64,000 nt of DNA. It comes from DATJOJ01 sp035507035 (GTDB lineage Bacteria > Acidobacteriota > Terriglobia > Terriglobales > Acidobacteriaceae). Of this stretch, positions 31,495 through 39,377 are shown in pieces. The stretch is from NCBI GenBank assembly GCA_035507035.1, contig DATJOJ010000020.1:1-64000 (forward strand), given 5' to 3'. The notes beneath the pieces were generated by a model, which saw nothing but the letters and a program-made list of their open reading frames with translations, made no database searches and was not told where the DNA came from. The translations under genes were made by a program, and so were the position numbers. Within the stretch, counting starts at the first letter, position 1; each line of letters opens with the position of its first letter.

Positions 31495-33108
31495 TTAGCT
31501 GCCCTCCCGAATCCAACTCTGCACCAGGCGACTGGCGGCGGCAGGCTCGTTCTGAACTTTTTCCGCCAATTGACGCTTCAAAGCGGTGGCGTGACGGGCC
31601 TGGTCGCTGCCTGGGGGCAGCTCGATCTCGACTGCGGCAGCGGCTGCGGCCGGCGACGGGGCTTTGCTGAGTTCCTTGGCGTTACGGGTTACTCTGGCCG
31701 GCAGCTCGCGCAGCGTGGTCAGCACTTGCTGTTTCACCGGGCGGAGCATGAGCAGGTACACGATCAGAAACAGGGCCAAGATGCCCGCGTACCGCAGCAG
31801 ACCGGCCCATTCCGTCAGAACTCGGCGAGTCGTCTCGAGTTTGCCGGGCGGAGCCGGTTTTTCCACCGCCAGTTCCTGAAAGGAAAGATTTTGGATCGCC
31901 AACACGTCGCCGCGTGGCAAATCCAGCCCGATCGCAGCTCCCGCCAGTTGTTCGATTTGCTTCATCTCGTCCGCAGTGCGCTTCCTCCTGGCCGGCCTGC
32001 CGTTGGCGTCCTTCGTGGATGGGTCAACGGCATCATCGACCAACACGGCGGCGGCAATACGCTTGATGCTTCCAGGAGGCTCCAGGCTGTGGCGCACGGT
32101 TTTGCTAACTGCATAGGTCTCGCTCTCCGAGTGGGAGGATGAAGTGTCAATGGCGGTTGCGGCTGCTTTGCTGGTTTGACTTCCCGGCAAGTTGCTGGCG
32201 GTGCCGGCCACTCCGGACGGACCGCCTCCGCCGGAGGTTTCCTCGGATTTTTGTTGAGTAAGAGTGACGGTGGTTTTGGGATCGTAAACCTCTTCGGTGT
32301 TTTCCGTGGTGCTCAGGTCATATTCGACATGAACGCTGGCGCGCACGTGATCGGGCCCGACTATGGGTTCAAGCGTTCGCACCAGGGTTTTCTGCAGATC
32401 CTCGTCAAGGTCCCCGCCGGCGCTGTTTGCGCCCCGGAAACGAATCAGCGGCGCGTTGCTGTCCGCATCGACGACGGTGACGTTTTCCGGACGCAGTCCT
32501 TCGACAGCGCTGGCCACCAGGCGCGGAATGGCCAACTGTGCCGGCTCGGAAAGCGCACCGCCACGGGTTTTTACGATGACCGCGGCTTTGGCCGCTTGCT
32601 CCTGGGCGGTGAACAACGATTCCCGCGGCAGCACTAGATGGACCCGCACCGCATCGACCTCGCTCAGGGTTTGCAACGTGCGCTCCAGTTCCCCCTCAAG
32701 CGCCCGCTGGTAATTCACCTTCTCGGTAAAATCCGATCCCGCCCAGTTGGGTGTATCGAACAATTCGAAGCCCATGCGGGCGTTGCGTGGCAGGCCTTGC
32801 GATGCCGTTTCCAGGCGGCTGGCGTCTAGCTGATCGGAGGGAACCAGAAGGCTGCCGCCGTCGGAGGAGAGTTCGTAAGGGATGTTTTTGGCGGCTAAAC
32901 GGCTCCCTAAAGACTGCGCATCAGCGGGCTTCAGTCCGGAGTAAAGCGTGACGTATTTCGGTTTGCCAATGAGCGCGACAAATGCCCAAAGCGTGATGCC
33001 GATCAGGACCGTTCCGGCTGCCAACAGCAACTGCTGTTTGGGCGACAAGCCGCGCAACAAGTATCTTGCCTGTCCGACTGCCTCGCCGAGCGATTTGGGT
33101 GCATCCAC
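31495..33108 (-). CDS. fliF: Flagellar MS-ring protein FliF
   Basis: FliF forms the membrane MS-ring on which the basal body is built. The 537 residues match the family. A membrane segment lies near residues 27-46 (LLAAGTVLIGITLWAFVAL). The ring-building region contains YVTLYSGLKPADAQSLGSRLAAKNIPYEL, NYQRALEGELERTLQTLSEV and VRVHLVLPRESLF. A second membrane segment lies near 440-460, and the C-terminal tail binds FliG. It precedes fliG by 3 bp; fliE is 17 bp upstream. Confidence 0.97.
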   Translation of the reverse strand: MDAPKSLGEAVGQARYLLRGLSPKQQLLLAAGTVLIGITLWAFVALIGKPKYVTLYSGLKPADAQSLGSRLAAKNIPYELSSDGGSLLVPSDQLDASRLETASQGLPRNARMGFELFDTPNWAGSDFTEKVNYQRALEGELERTLQTLSEVDAVRVHLVLPRESLFTAQEQAAKAAVIVKTRGGALSEPAQLAIPRLVASAVEGLRPENVTVVDADSNAPLIRFRGANSAGGDLDEDLQKTLVRTLEPIVGPDHVRASVHVEYDLSTTENTEEVYDPKTTVTLTQQKSEETSGGGGPSGVAGTASNLPGSQTSKAAATAIDTSSSHSESETYAVSKTVRHSLEPPGSIKRIAAAVLVDDAVDPSTKDANGRPARRKRTADEMKQIEQLAGAAIGLDLPRGDVLAIQNLSFQELAVEKPAPPGKLETTRRVLTEWAGLLRYAGILALFLIVYLLMLRPVKQQVLTTLRELPARVTRNAKELSKAPSPAAAAAAVEIELPPGSDQARHATALKRQLAEKVQNEPAAASRLVQSWIREGS

Positions 33109-33125
33109 ACTCTTCTCCTAACGGC

Positions 33126-33422
33126 TCAGAACTGCATGCGCGAGATCTCCTGATACGCCGCCACGATCTTGTTGCGTACCTGCATCATGAGCTGAAACGA
33201 GAGATCGGCTTTCTCGACCGCAATCATGGCACTGTGCACATCGACGCCTTTGCCCTCGAGCAAAGCTGCGGTCTGCGCATCCGCCTGTCCCTGCAACTGC
33301 TCGCTTTCATCCATCGCGCCGCGCAGCGTCTCCATGAATCCCCATTCGCGCGGGGTTACCGTGGAAGCAGTGGGAATGGTGTCACTGGGAAGAATTCGCA
33401 AACTTGCAATCGGGTCAGGCAT
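33126..33422 (-). CDS. fliE: Flagellar hook-basal body complex protein FliE
   Basis: FliE joins the MS-ring to the rod. The ATG at 33422 has GAGGAG nine bases upstream; a TTG at 33443 overlapping the flgC stop is an alternative start. The 98-residue protein ends with the FliE C-terminal block KADLSFQLMMQVRNKIVAAYQEISRMQF. Length and position between flgC and fliF are standard. Confidence 0.94.
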   Translation of the reverse strand: MPDPIASLRILPSDTIPTASTVTPREWGFMETLRGAMDESEQLQGQADAQTAALLEGKGVDVHSAMIAVEKADLSFQLMMQVRNKIVAAYQEISRMQF

Positions 33423-33439
33423 GTCGATACACTCCTCGC

Positions 33440-33874
33440 TCAACGCAGCAGGTCGAGAGATTCCTGAATCATGGCCTTGGTGGCCGCCACCGCGGACGCG
33501 TTCAGCTCATAAGCCCGCATGGCGCCGAGCAGATCGGCCGTTTCCTCCACTGGATCGATCGCCGGATAGGCCACAAAGCCTTTGTCGTCGGCGTCGGGAT
33601 GGCCGGGTTGGTAGCGCTCGATTGGAGGCTTGGGGTCAGCGACGACCTGCTCCACCTGCACGCCACGCGCGGAACCATTGTGAAGGCCCGCCAGCATGGT
33701 GGGAAACTGCTGCATGGGCCGGGCGCGAAAGACGACGAGTTTGCGCTGATAGGGACCGCCCTCCGGAGTACGCGTAGTTTCCGCGTTGGCCATGTTGCTG
33801 GTGACGATTTCGGCCCGGCGGCGTTCCGCAGTCAGCGCAGAGCCACTGACTTCGAGCATCCCAAATAGGTTCAC
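33440..33874 (-). CDS. flgC: Flagellar proximal rod protein FlgC
   Basis: FlgC is one of the proximal rod proteins. The 144 residues match the family. The N-terminus, NLFGMLEVSGSALTAERRRAEIVTSNMANAETTRTPEGGPYQRK, is diagnostic of FlgC, and the C-terminus AYELNASAVAATKAMIQESLDLL closes the rod helix. Its start overlaps the flgB stop by four bases. Confidence 0.97.
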   Translation of the reverse strand: MNLFGMLEVSGSALTAERRRAEIVTSNMANAETTRTPEGGPYQRKLVVFRARPMQQFPTMLAGLHNGSARGVQVEQVVADPKPPIERYQPGHPDADDKGFVAYPAIDPVEETADLLGAMRAYELNASAVAATKAMIQESLDLLR

Positions 33875-34236
33875 GACGTGCTCCCTTCATGGATGGCGCT
33901 ATTCAGCATCTTGAATCTGTCGCGCAGCAGTTGAGTGGCAGCGTTGAAGCGCAGCTGGGTATCGGCCAAAAGCAGCCCTTCGCGTTCCAGGCTCACATTG
34001 TTGCCATCGGGACGCTCGACAAGCCCCTGCACGGTATGCACGGCGGGGGAAAAAGCTGCGTAGTCGAAGGACCCGTCCGCTGCGCGTTCCAGTTCCTGGC
34101 GAAAATTGATGTCGCGAGTGCGGTAGCCGGGGGTGTCGATGTTCGCCATGTTCGACATGACGAGTTCGCTACGCGCTGCGCTTAGATCCAACACGCGGGC
34201 CAGCCAGCTTAGGCATGGATCTTCAATCATGGACAT
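33871..34236 (-). CDS. flgB: Flagellar proximal rod protein FlgB
   Basis: FlgB is a proximal rod protein. The 121 residues carry LDLSAARSELVMSNMANIDTPGYRTRDINFRQEL, the FlgB signature, and a C-terminal helix TQLRFNAATQLLRDRFKMLNSAI. GGAG lies five bases before the ATG at 34236, which overlaps the end of the sigma-54 regulator gene by 14 bases. It is the first structural gene of the array. Confidence 0.96.
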   Translation of the reverse strand: MSMIEDPCLSWLARVLDLSAARSELVMSNMANIDTPGYRTRDINFRQELERAADGSFDYAAFSPAVHTVQGLVERPDGNNVSLEREGLLLADTQLRFNAATQLLRDRFKMLNSAIHEGSTS

Positions 34237-35572
34237 AACCGCTCCGGGGCGGCAGGCCGTAGTCCCGAATCTTGTTGCGGACTGTGCGCAAACTCACGCC
34301 CAGCATTTCCGCCGCACGCGAGCGATTACCCGCCGTGGCATCGAGTGTCATTTCGAGCAGGCGCCGCTCGACACTCTGCAAGGAATCTCCCGGGCGAAGT
34401 TGATTCGTGCCCAGGTTGGAGGGGGAGAGTTCGGAAGGCTCCAAGACTTCGAGACCGATTGGGTCGCAGCTCAATGCGACGGCGCGGCGCATGAGATTGG
34501 CCAGTTCCCGCACATTGCCCGGCCAGGAATATTGGAGCAGGCGGGTCAGGAATTCCGGCGCGAGAGTCGGCGTGGAACCAGGGGCGTAGCGTTGGGCAAA
34601 ATATTCGGCGAGTTCGGCGATATCTTCGGGGCGCTCGCGCAGCGCCGGAAGGCTGAGGGGGATTACGTTCAGCCGGTAATAAAGGTCGGAGCGAAACTCG
34701 GCCTTCTTCACCATTTCTTCCAGCGGCCGGTTGGTGGTGGCGATGACCCGAATATCGACCCGGACGGGGCGAGTATCGCCTAAACGGTCTACCTCGCGCT
34801 CCTGCAAGGCACGCAGGAGTTTGGGCTGCAATGCCAGCGGCATTTCTCCGACTTCATCGAGCAGCAAGGTGCCACCGTCGGCCAACTCGAACTTGCCGGG
34901 TTTGGAGACATTGGCACCCGTGAAGGCGCCTTTGCTGTATCCGAACAGCTCGCTTTCCAACAGGCTTTCCGGGAAGGCGGCACAATTGATGGCGACCAGC
35001 GACTTTTCCCGCCGCGGACTGAGGCGGTGAATCATGCGCGCCAGCAGCTCTTTTCCGGTGCCGCTTTCCGCCTGAATGAGAATGTCGGCGTCGGTGGCGG
35101 CCACGTGCCTTGCCCGCTGGATGGCGCGCAGCAGAGCCGGCGAGTGTCCCACCATTGGCGCTCCATCCTCGGCGGACGCCTGGTTCCTGACCAGAATCTG
35201 CTGCGCGGCCCGCTCCAGTTGCTCGAAGGCCACCGGCTTCACGAAGTAGTCGCAAGCACCGTCTTTCATGGCCGCCACCGCGTCCGGCACACTACCGAAG
35301 GCGGTCAGCAGAATGACCCCGGTTCGCGGCTCACAAGCTCGCACCTGGCGCATCACCGCGAAACCATCTCCATCCGGCATCCGGATGTCGGTGACCACCA
35401 GCGCATGCTGGCGTCGTCGAAACTTGAAGATCGCCTCGCCGGCGCCGCCCGCCGTGTCCACTCGCCAGCCGTGGCGAAGGAAGCTGGTCTCAAGCGCCGC
35501 GCGCATCCCGGCATCGTCATCCACTACTAAGACATGCGGCGGAGCACTGCCTTGGGCTGTGGGTTGGTTCAT
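34223..35572 (-). CDS. Sigma-54-dependent response regulator (NtrC/FlrC/FleR type)
   Basis: The 449-residue protein has three domains in order: receiver (residues 13-130, phosphoacceptor Asp62, Thr90, Lys112), AAA+ sigma-54 activator (Walker A ESGTGKELLAR near 170 and the GAFTGA loop that contacts sigma-54), and a C-terminal Fis-type HTH (GNRSRAAEMLGVSLRTVRNKI). GGAGG precedes the ATG at 35572. It overlaps the upstream kinase gene and precedes flgB directly, so it is the probable activator of middle flagellar genes, as FlrC and FleR are in Vibrio and Pseudomonas. The specific name is inferred from context. Confidence 0.92.
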   Translation of the reverse strand: MNQPTAQGSAPPHVLVVDDDAGMRAALETSFLRHGWRVDTAGGAGEAIFKFRRRQHALVVTDIRMPDGDGFAVMRQVRACEPRTGVILLTAFGSVPDAVAAMKDGACDYFVKPVAFEQLERAAQQILVRNQASAEDGAPMVGHSPALLRAIQRARHVAATDADILIQAESGTGKELLARMIHRLSPRREKSLVAINCAAFPESLLESELFGYSKGAFTGANVSKPGKFELADGGTLLLDEVGEMPLALQPKLLRALQEREVDRLGDTRPVRVDIRVIATTNRPLEEMVKKAEFRSDLYYRLNVIPLSLPALRERPEDIAELAEYFAQRYAPGSTPTLAPEFLTRLLQYSWPGNVRELANLMRRAVALSCDPIGLEVLEPSELSPSNLGTNQLRPGDSLQSVERRLLEMTLDATAGNRSRAAEMLGVSLRTVRNKIRDYGLPPRSGYVHD

Positions 35573-36462
35573 TGCTCCTCCTTCCACAAGGGAAGCTCGA
35601 GGGTAAAGGTGGTGCCCTGGCCCAACTGGCTGAACACGCTGATGGTGCCGCGATGTTGTTCCATGATGGTTCGGCACACGGCCAGGCCCAACCCTGGGCT
35701 TCCGGCGCGAGTCGTGAATCCGGGTTCGAAGATGCTGGCCAGGTGGTTGGGCGCAATGCCACAACCTGAGTCGGAAACCAGGATGCAAGCGGCCATGTCG
35801 CGGGTGGCAGCGGAAATCTTCAGGGATCCGCCTTCGGGCATAAAGTGAAAACTATTCAGAGCGAGATTCAGCAAGACCTGGCGCAAGCGATCGCGGTCGG
35901 CGGCCACCAGGATCCCTTCGGTTGCGCAAACGTACTCCAGGTGGACGCCAGCCCGCTGGGCCAACGGACGGAGAAACTGGATTAGTGAGCGCAACAACTC
36001 GGCGAGGTCGGTGGGAGCGAAGCCGAGTTGTGGCCGGCTATGAAAGTGGAGAACGTTATTTACGGTTGCGGCCAGCATACGCAGCCCGGCCTGCAGGTGC
36101 TCGACCCATCGCGCCTGCTGCTCCGTCAACTCCGATTCGGCAAGTACACCAGCAAACAGTTCCAGGCTCCCCAGAGGATTGCGGATTTCATGGGCCAAGA
36201 CGCTCGACATCTCGGCCAGTGCCTGCTGCCGCTGCAGGCGTGCATTCTCCTCGAGACTCGATTCGAGTTCTCGGTTGGTCTGTTCCAACTCCCGGCGCAG
36301 GCGCGTGACTTCGCCTTGCAGGTAAACATACGAGCGCTCCAGCGAAGCGGCAGCGCCCGCAAATGAAGCAAAGGCCCGCGCCAGAAACTCTTCGCTGCCT
36401 TCAGGACTGACGCCTGTTGGTCGCGGGTCGGCCAGCGCAATTGGGATGGCGGTCATCGGCAA
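35569..36462 (-). CDS. Soluble histidine kinase (FlrB/FleS-like)
   Basis: The 297-residue protein has a predicted coiled coil at about 40-80, then the H-box with His91 (SVLAHEIRNPLG), and a C-terminal ATPase domain with an N-box (LLNLALNSFHFMP), DSGCGI (G1) and a Gly-rich EPGFTTRAGSPGLGLAV (F/G2). No membrane segment is seen, so it is probably cytosolic. It overlaps the NtrC-type regulator gene by four bases, pairing it with that regulator. This matches the FlrB-FlrC / FleS-FleR two-component pair. Confidence 0.9.
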   Translation of the reverse strand: MPMTAIPIALADPRPTGVSPEGSEEFLARAFASFAGAAASLERSYVYLQGEVTRLRRELEQTNRELESSLEENARLQRQQALAEMSSVLAHEIRNPLGSLELFAGVLAESELTEQQARWVEHLQAGLRMLAATVNNVLHFHSRPQLGFAPTDLAELLRSLIQFLRPLAQRAGVHLEYVCATEGILVAADRDRLRQVLLNLALNSFHFMPEGGSLKISAATRDMAACILVSDSGCGIAPNHLASIFEPGFTTRAGSPGLGLAVCRTIMEQHRGTISVFSQLGQGTTFTLELPLWKEEQ

Positions 36463-36516
36463 GGCCTAAGGTGCAAAACAGGTGCCAGGAAAGCTTGCGG
36501 CAGCCTGAGATTTCTC

Positions 36517-37701
36517 TTAGACAACTCTCCTTTGGGCAGAATTTTCCACCCCGGAGCTCATTCTCTGAACGGGCAAGATGTACAAGTGCTCGGGCAGAAT
36601 TTCGCATTGGCCTTCGGCTAGAATCAATGCCCGCTCTATCACCTGGGCCAGTTCGCGCACATTCCCGGGCCAAGGATTCTCCCTCAGTCGGCGGAGAGCG
36701 TCCGGGCCAAGGGCTGGCAGCCGGGCCGCCGCCTGCGATCGCAAGAAATGCTCCGCCAAAACTCGGATATCGTCGCCCCGTTCGGCAAGGGCAGGCAGCT
36801 CCAGCGGGAATGCCGAGAGACGATAGAAAAGATCGCGGCGAAATCTTCCTTCTTCTACCTGACCCGACAGGTCGGCATTGGTGGCCGCGACCACGCGAAC
36901 GTCCACGCGCACGGCATCAGAGCTGCCCAGACGCTGCACTTCTTTCTGTTCGAGGAAGCGCAGCAGCTTCGACTGCAGGCTCAGCGGCAGTTCCCCCACT
37001 TCATCGAGAAAAAGCGTGCCGCCTTGAGCGCTCTGGATTCTGCCGACATACGACTGTACCGCGCCGGTGAATGCGCCTCGGGTGTAGCCGAACAGCTCGG
37101 ATTCGAGCAAAGTCTCTGGAATGGCGGCACAGTTCACCACCACCCAAGGTCCGGCGGAGCGCGGGCTGAGCTGATGGATGGCACGCGCGACCAGTTCCTT
37201 TCCGGTCCCAGTCGCGCCCTGAACCAGTACGGTGGTGTTGCGGGGAGCGACCAGCCTCGCCAGTCGATACAAGCGCCGCATCGGATCACTGGTACCGATC
37301 ATTCCTGGTAACGGCTCCATACTGATCGCCTTCTCGGGGCGGTCAGGTTGGGGTGCGTGAACCATTGCCGGCTTCATCCACGAGTCATAGCGAGCCGAAA
37401 TTTTTGTTGGCGGGTTGGGCAGGTTGGCAGAGGTGGAATCGAGCAGCACGACTTCGATTCCTGGGAAACGTGCCTTGATGATTTGGATCAACTCATCCGC
37501 ATCGAGGTCGGGAAGGCGGCGATCGACAAACAACATCCGCCAGCGTCCCCGTTCCAGCTCGATTAGAGCGTCGGCGCCTCCGTTGACTTCGACCACCGGA
37601 CCAGACGTATCCAAACGTCGACGGATCTGCTCACGAAACGTACTACTGGGGCTTGCGACTAATACCCCGGATGGAGTTGGGCACAGCGCAGGACTTGTCA
37701 T
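36517..37701 (-). CDS. Sigma-54 activator with degenerate receiver and no DNA-binding domain (FlrA/FleQ-like position)
   Basis: The 394-residue protein has an N-terminal receiver-like domain (1-115) that keeps Asp60 but lacks the acidic pair near residue 15, and an intact AAA+ activator domain (Walker A GATGTGKE at 162-169, GAFTGA at 209-214). It ends at about residue 380, after the R-finger/C-terminal AAA+ region, with only a short tail (MSSGVENSAQRRVV) and no Fis-type HTH. Such HTH-less activators (FlgR of Helicobacter is the known case) act from solution. Position first in the array suggests it is the master activator or a co-activator, but DNA recognition would have to come from elsewhere. 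Confidence 0.88.
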   Translation of the reverse strand: MTSPALCPTPSGVLVASPSSTFREQIRRRLDTSGPVVEVNGGADALIELERGRWRMLFVDRRLPDLDADELIQIIKARFPGIEVVLLDSTSANLPNPPTKISARYDSWMKPAMVHAPQPDRPEKAISMEPLPGMIGTSDPMRRLYRLARLVAPRNTTVLVQGATGTGKELVARAIHQLSPRSAGPWVVVNCAAIPETLLESELFGYTRGAFTGAVQSYVGRIQSAQGGTLFLDEVGELPLSLQSKLLRFLEQKEVQRLGSSDAVRVDVRVVAATNADLSGQVEEGRFRRDLFYRLSAFPLELPALAERGDDIRVLAEHFLRSQAAARLPALGPDALRRLRENPWPGNVRELAQVIERALILAEGQCEILPEHLYILPVQRMSSGVENSAQRRVV

Positions 37702-37966
37702 GGGGACTATTGCAATCGCTGCAGATCAGAATCCGATTAAACCAGGCTTAAGATTTTCTTAAGTCGGTAAATCTTTCCCAGAAAGGACAGCCGGATGGGA
37801 AACGGGAGGATTCTTCCAGGAGAGGGTGCTCGGATGAGATGCCGAAAGGCAGAGAATTCCCCATTCGCACAACTGTCTTTTTCGGGACGAACGATACCTT
37901 CGTGCGGCAGGCTAACCCTTCGAACTCTTAACTCTCGCCCTACAATCGATGGGTTAGAGGATTCTT
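37702..37966. promoter_or_regulatory. Divergent intergenic region with a 17-bp palindrome
   Basis: This 265-bp gap separates the flagellar array from the plus-strand two-component pair. At 37748-37764 CTTAAGA-TTT-TCTTAAG is a perfect 7-bp inverted repeat, AT-rich against its surroundings, 47 bases before the activator gene on the minus strand. It is a plausible operator. I did not find a clear -24/-12 sigma-54 promoter here by eye. The remainder looks unremarkable. Confidence 0.5.
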
Positions 37967-38653
37967 ATGCGCATCCTGATTGCTGAAGATGATGTTGCTT
38001 TAGCCAGTTTTGTGAAGAAGGGCCTGGAAGGGGAACACTACGCGGTCGATGTTGCCAGTGATGGAGAACAAGCGCGGGGCATGGCAACGGAGCTGGATTA
38101 TGATCTCGTAATTCTCGACCTGAACCTCCCACGGCTGGACGGAGTTGCGGTGTTGCGAAATCTGCGCGCGCGAAAGCCTAGCATGCCCATCTTGATTTTG
38201 ACTGGGCGCACGCGGGTTGAGGACCGGGTGCAATGCCTGGATCTGGGCGCCGACGATTATCTGGGCAAACCGTTCTCGTTCACCGAACTCTCGGCACGGA
38301 TTCGCGCTTTGCTGCGCCGCAGCCATTTGCCAGCGGAGTCCGTCTTAAAGGTGGATGACCTGCAGCTCGACCGAGTCGAGCGCCGGGTGGAGCGGGCGGG
38401 ACAGCGTATCGAATTGACCTCCAAGGAATTTGCTCTGCTTGAGTACCTCATGAGGAATGCCGGCCGGAGGATTACGCGCGCCATGATCATCGAGCACGTA
38501 TGGAATCTTTCTTTTGACACCTACACGAACGTTGTGGATGTTTACATCAACTATCTGAGACGGAAGGTTGACGAAAACTTTACCCCGCCACTGATTCATA
38601 CCATTCGCGGTGTGGGTTATGAACTGAGCGGCCGGACGGGAGCTCGGTTGTGA
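37967..38653 (+). CDS. OmpR/PhoB-family response regulator
   Basis: The 228-residue protein has a receiver domain (acidic Asp8-Asp9, phosphoacceptor Asp51 in LVILDLNLPRLDG, Thr79, Lys101) and a winged-helix C-terminal domain (LTSKEFALLEYLMRNAGRRITRAMI, then TNVVDVYINYLRRKVD and IRGVGYEL). It is a typical transcription regulator for a membrane-sensor system. Its stop overlaps the GTG start of the next gene by four bases. No target promoter can be named. Confidence 0.95.
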   Translation: MRILIAEDDVALASFVKKGLEGEHYAVDVASDGEQARGMATELDYDLVILDLNLPRLDGVAVLRNLRARKPSMPILILTGRTRVEDRVQCLDLGADDYLGKPFSFTELSARIRALLRRSHLPAESVLKVDDLQLDRVERRVERAGQRIELTSKEFALLEYLMRNAGRRITRAMIIEHVWNLSFDTYTNVVDVYINYLRRKVDENFTPPLIHTIRGVGYELSGRTGARL

Positions 38654-39339
38654 CCAGGAAGAATGAGTTGTCAGATATCACGAATAGCAGGGACGCGGCG
38701 TTGCTCGGAGATTTGTTTCACGCTTTGACTCAGCCGCTCACAACTTTGCGTTGTTCTCTGGACCTTTCTTGGAGGTCGGCAGACAGGGAGGACACTCAGC
38801 GGAATCTCGAAGTAGCGTTACAGGCAGCAGAGTCGGTGAGCGGATTGGTCGCGGGAATCCGGGAACTTGTGGAGGATGCGCCAACGCCCCAAAATGCAGC
38901 GACCAGCCTCGAGGAGTGTCTGCGAGATGTGATTGAGTATCTTCGTCCGGTGGCTGGCTCTATGGGAATAAGCGTGTCGCTTGCGTCAGATCTGTCACTC
39001 CAGGCGGCAATCGAACCTCGCCGCCTGCGACAGGGGCTCTCTCACTTGCTTGAGTTTGCTCTCATATCTTGCCAGCCCGGACAACAACTACAGATAAAAA
39101 CGGCGACCGACGGCGATGAGGCATCGCTGACGGTTCTTAGTCTCGCCACAAGAGCAGGCGGTGTCAGTGATGAGTTGCAATCCAGGCTGGTTCTTGGCAT
39201 CGCTCGCCGCATTTTCGAGAGCGCCGGAGGAAGCTTAGAGGTGCAGCTCAAACCGAATTTTGCCTTGATCGTTCACCTTCCGCTTGCCAGGAAGAAGTCC
39301 GTGTCGAAGGAAGTCCCTACGTCTCGCTGTTGCGCGTAG
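38650..39339 (+). CDS. Degenerate histidine-kinase-like protein
   Basis: This 229-residue protein starts with GTG and has an H-box-like segment at His24 (DLFHALTQPLTTLRCSLDL) and a C-terminal ATPase-like region. In the place of the N-box Asn there is RLRQGLSHLLEFALIS, and no clear G1/G2 glycine loops are seen, so ATP binding is doubtful. No membrane segment or sensor domain is present. It follows the OmpR-type regulator with a 4-base overlap, so it may be a phosphotransfer or inhibitory partner rather than an active kinase. Confidence 0.75.
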   Translation: MTRKNELSDITNSRDAALLGDLFHALTQPLTTLRCSLDLSWRSADREDTQRNLEVALQAAESVSGLVAGIRELVEDAPTPQNAATSLEECLRDVIEYLRPVAGSMGISVSLASDLSLQAAIEPRRLRQGLSHLLEFALISCQPGQQLQIKTATDGDEASLTVLSLATRAGGVSDELQSRLVLGIARRIFESAGGSLEVQLKPNFALIVHLPLARKKSVSKEVPTSRCCA

Positions 39340-39377
39340 GTTCGGTTGAGGGCGGAAAAGGAAGATACTGCAGCTTA

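Noticed and set aside
30937..32142. 401-codon plus-strand frame opposite fliG and fliF
   Set aside because: It is the antisense of two certain genes; its composition mirrors their codon bias and no motif is present.
37702..37966. Sigma-54 promoter for the flagellar array
   Set aside because: I could not find a convincing GG-N10-GC core by eye; a computed scan is needed before claiming one.
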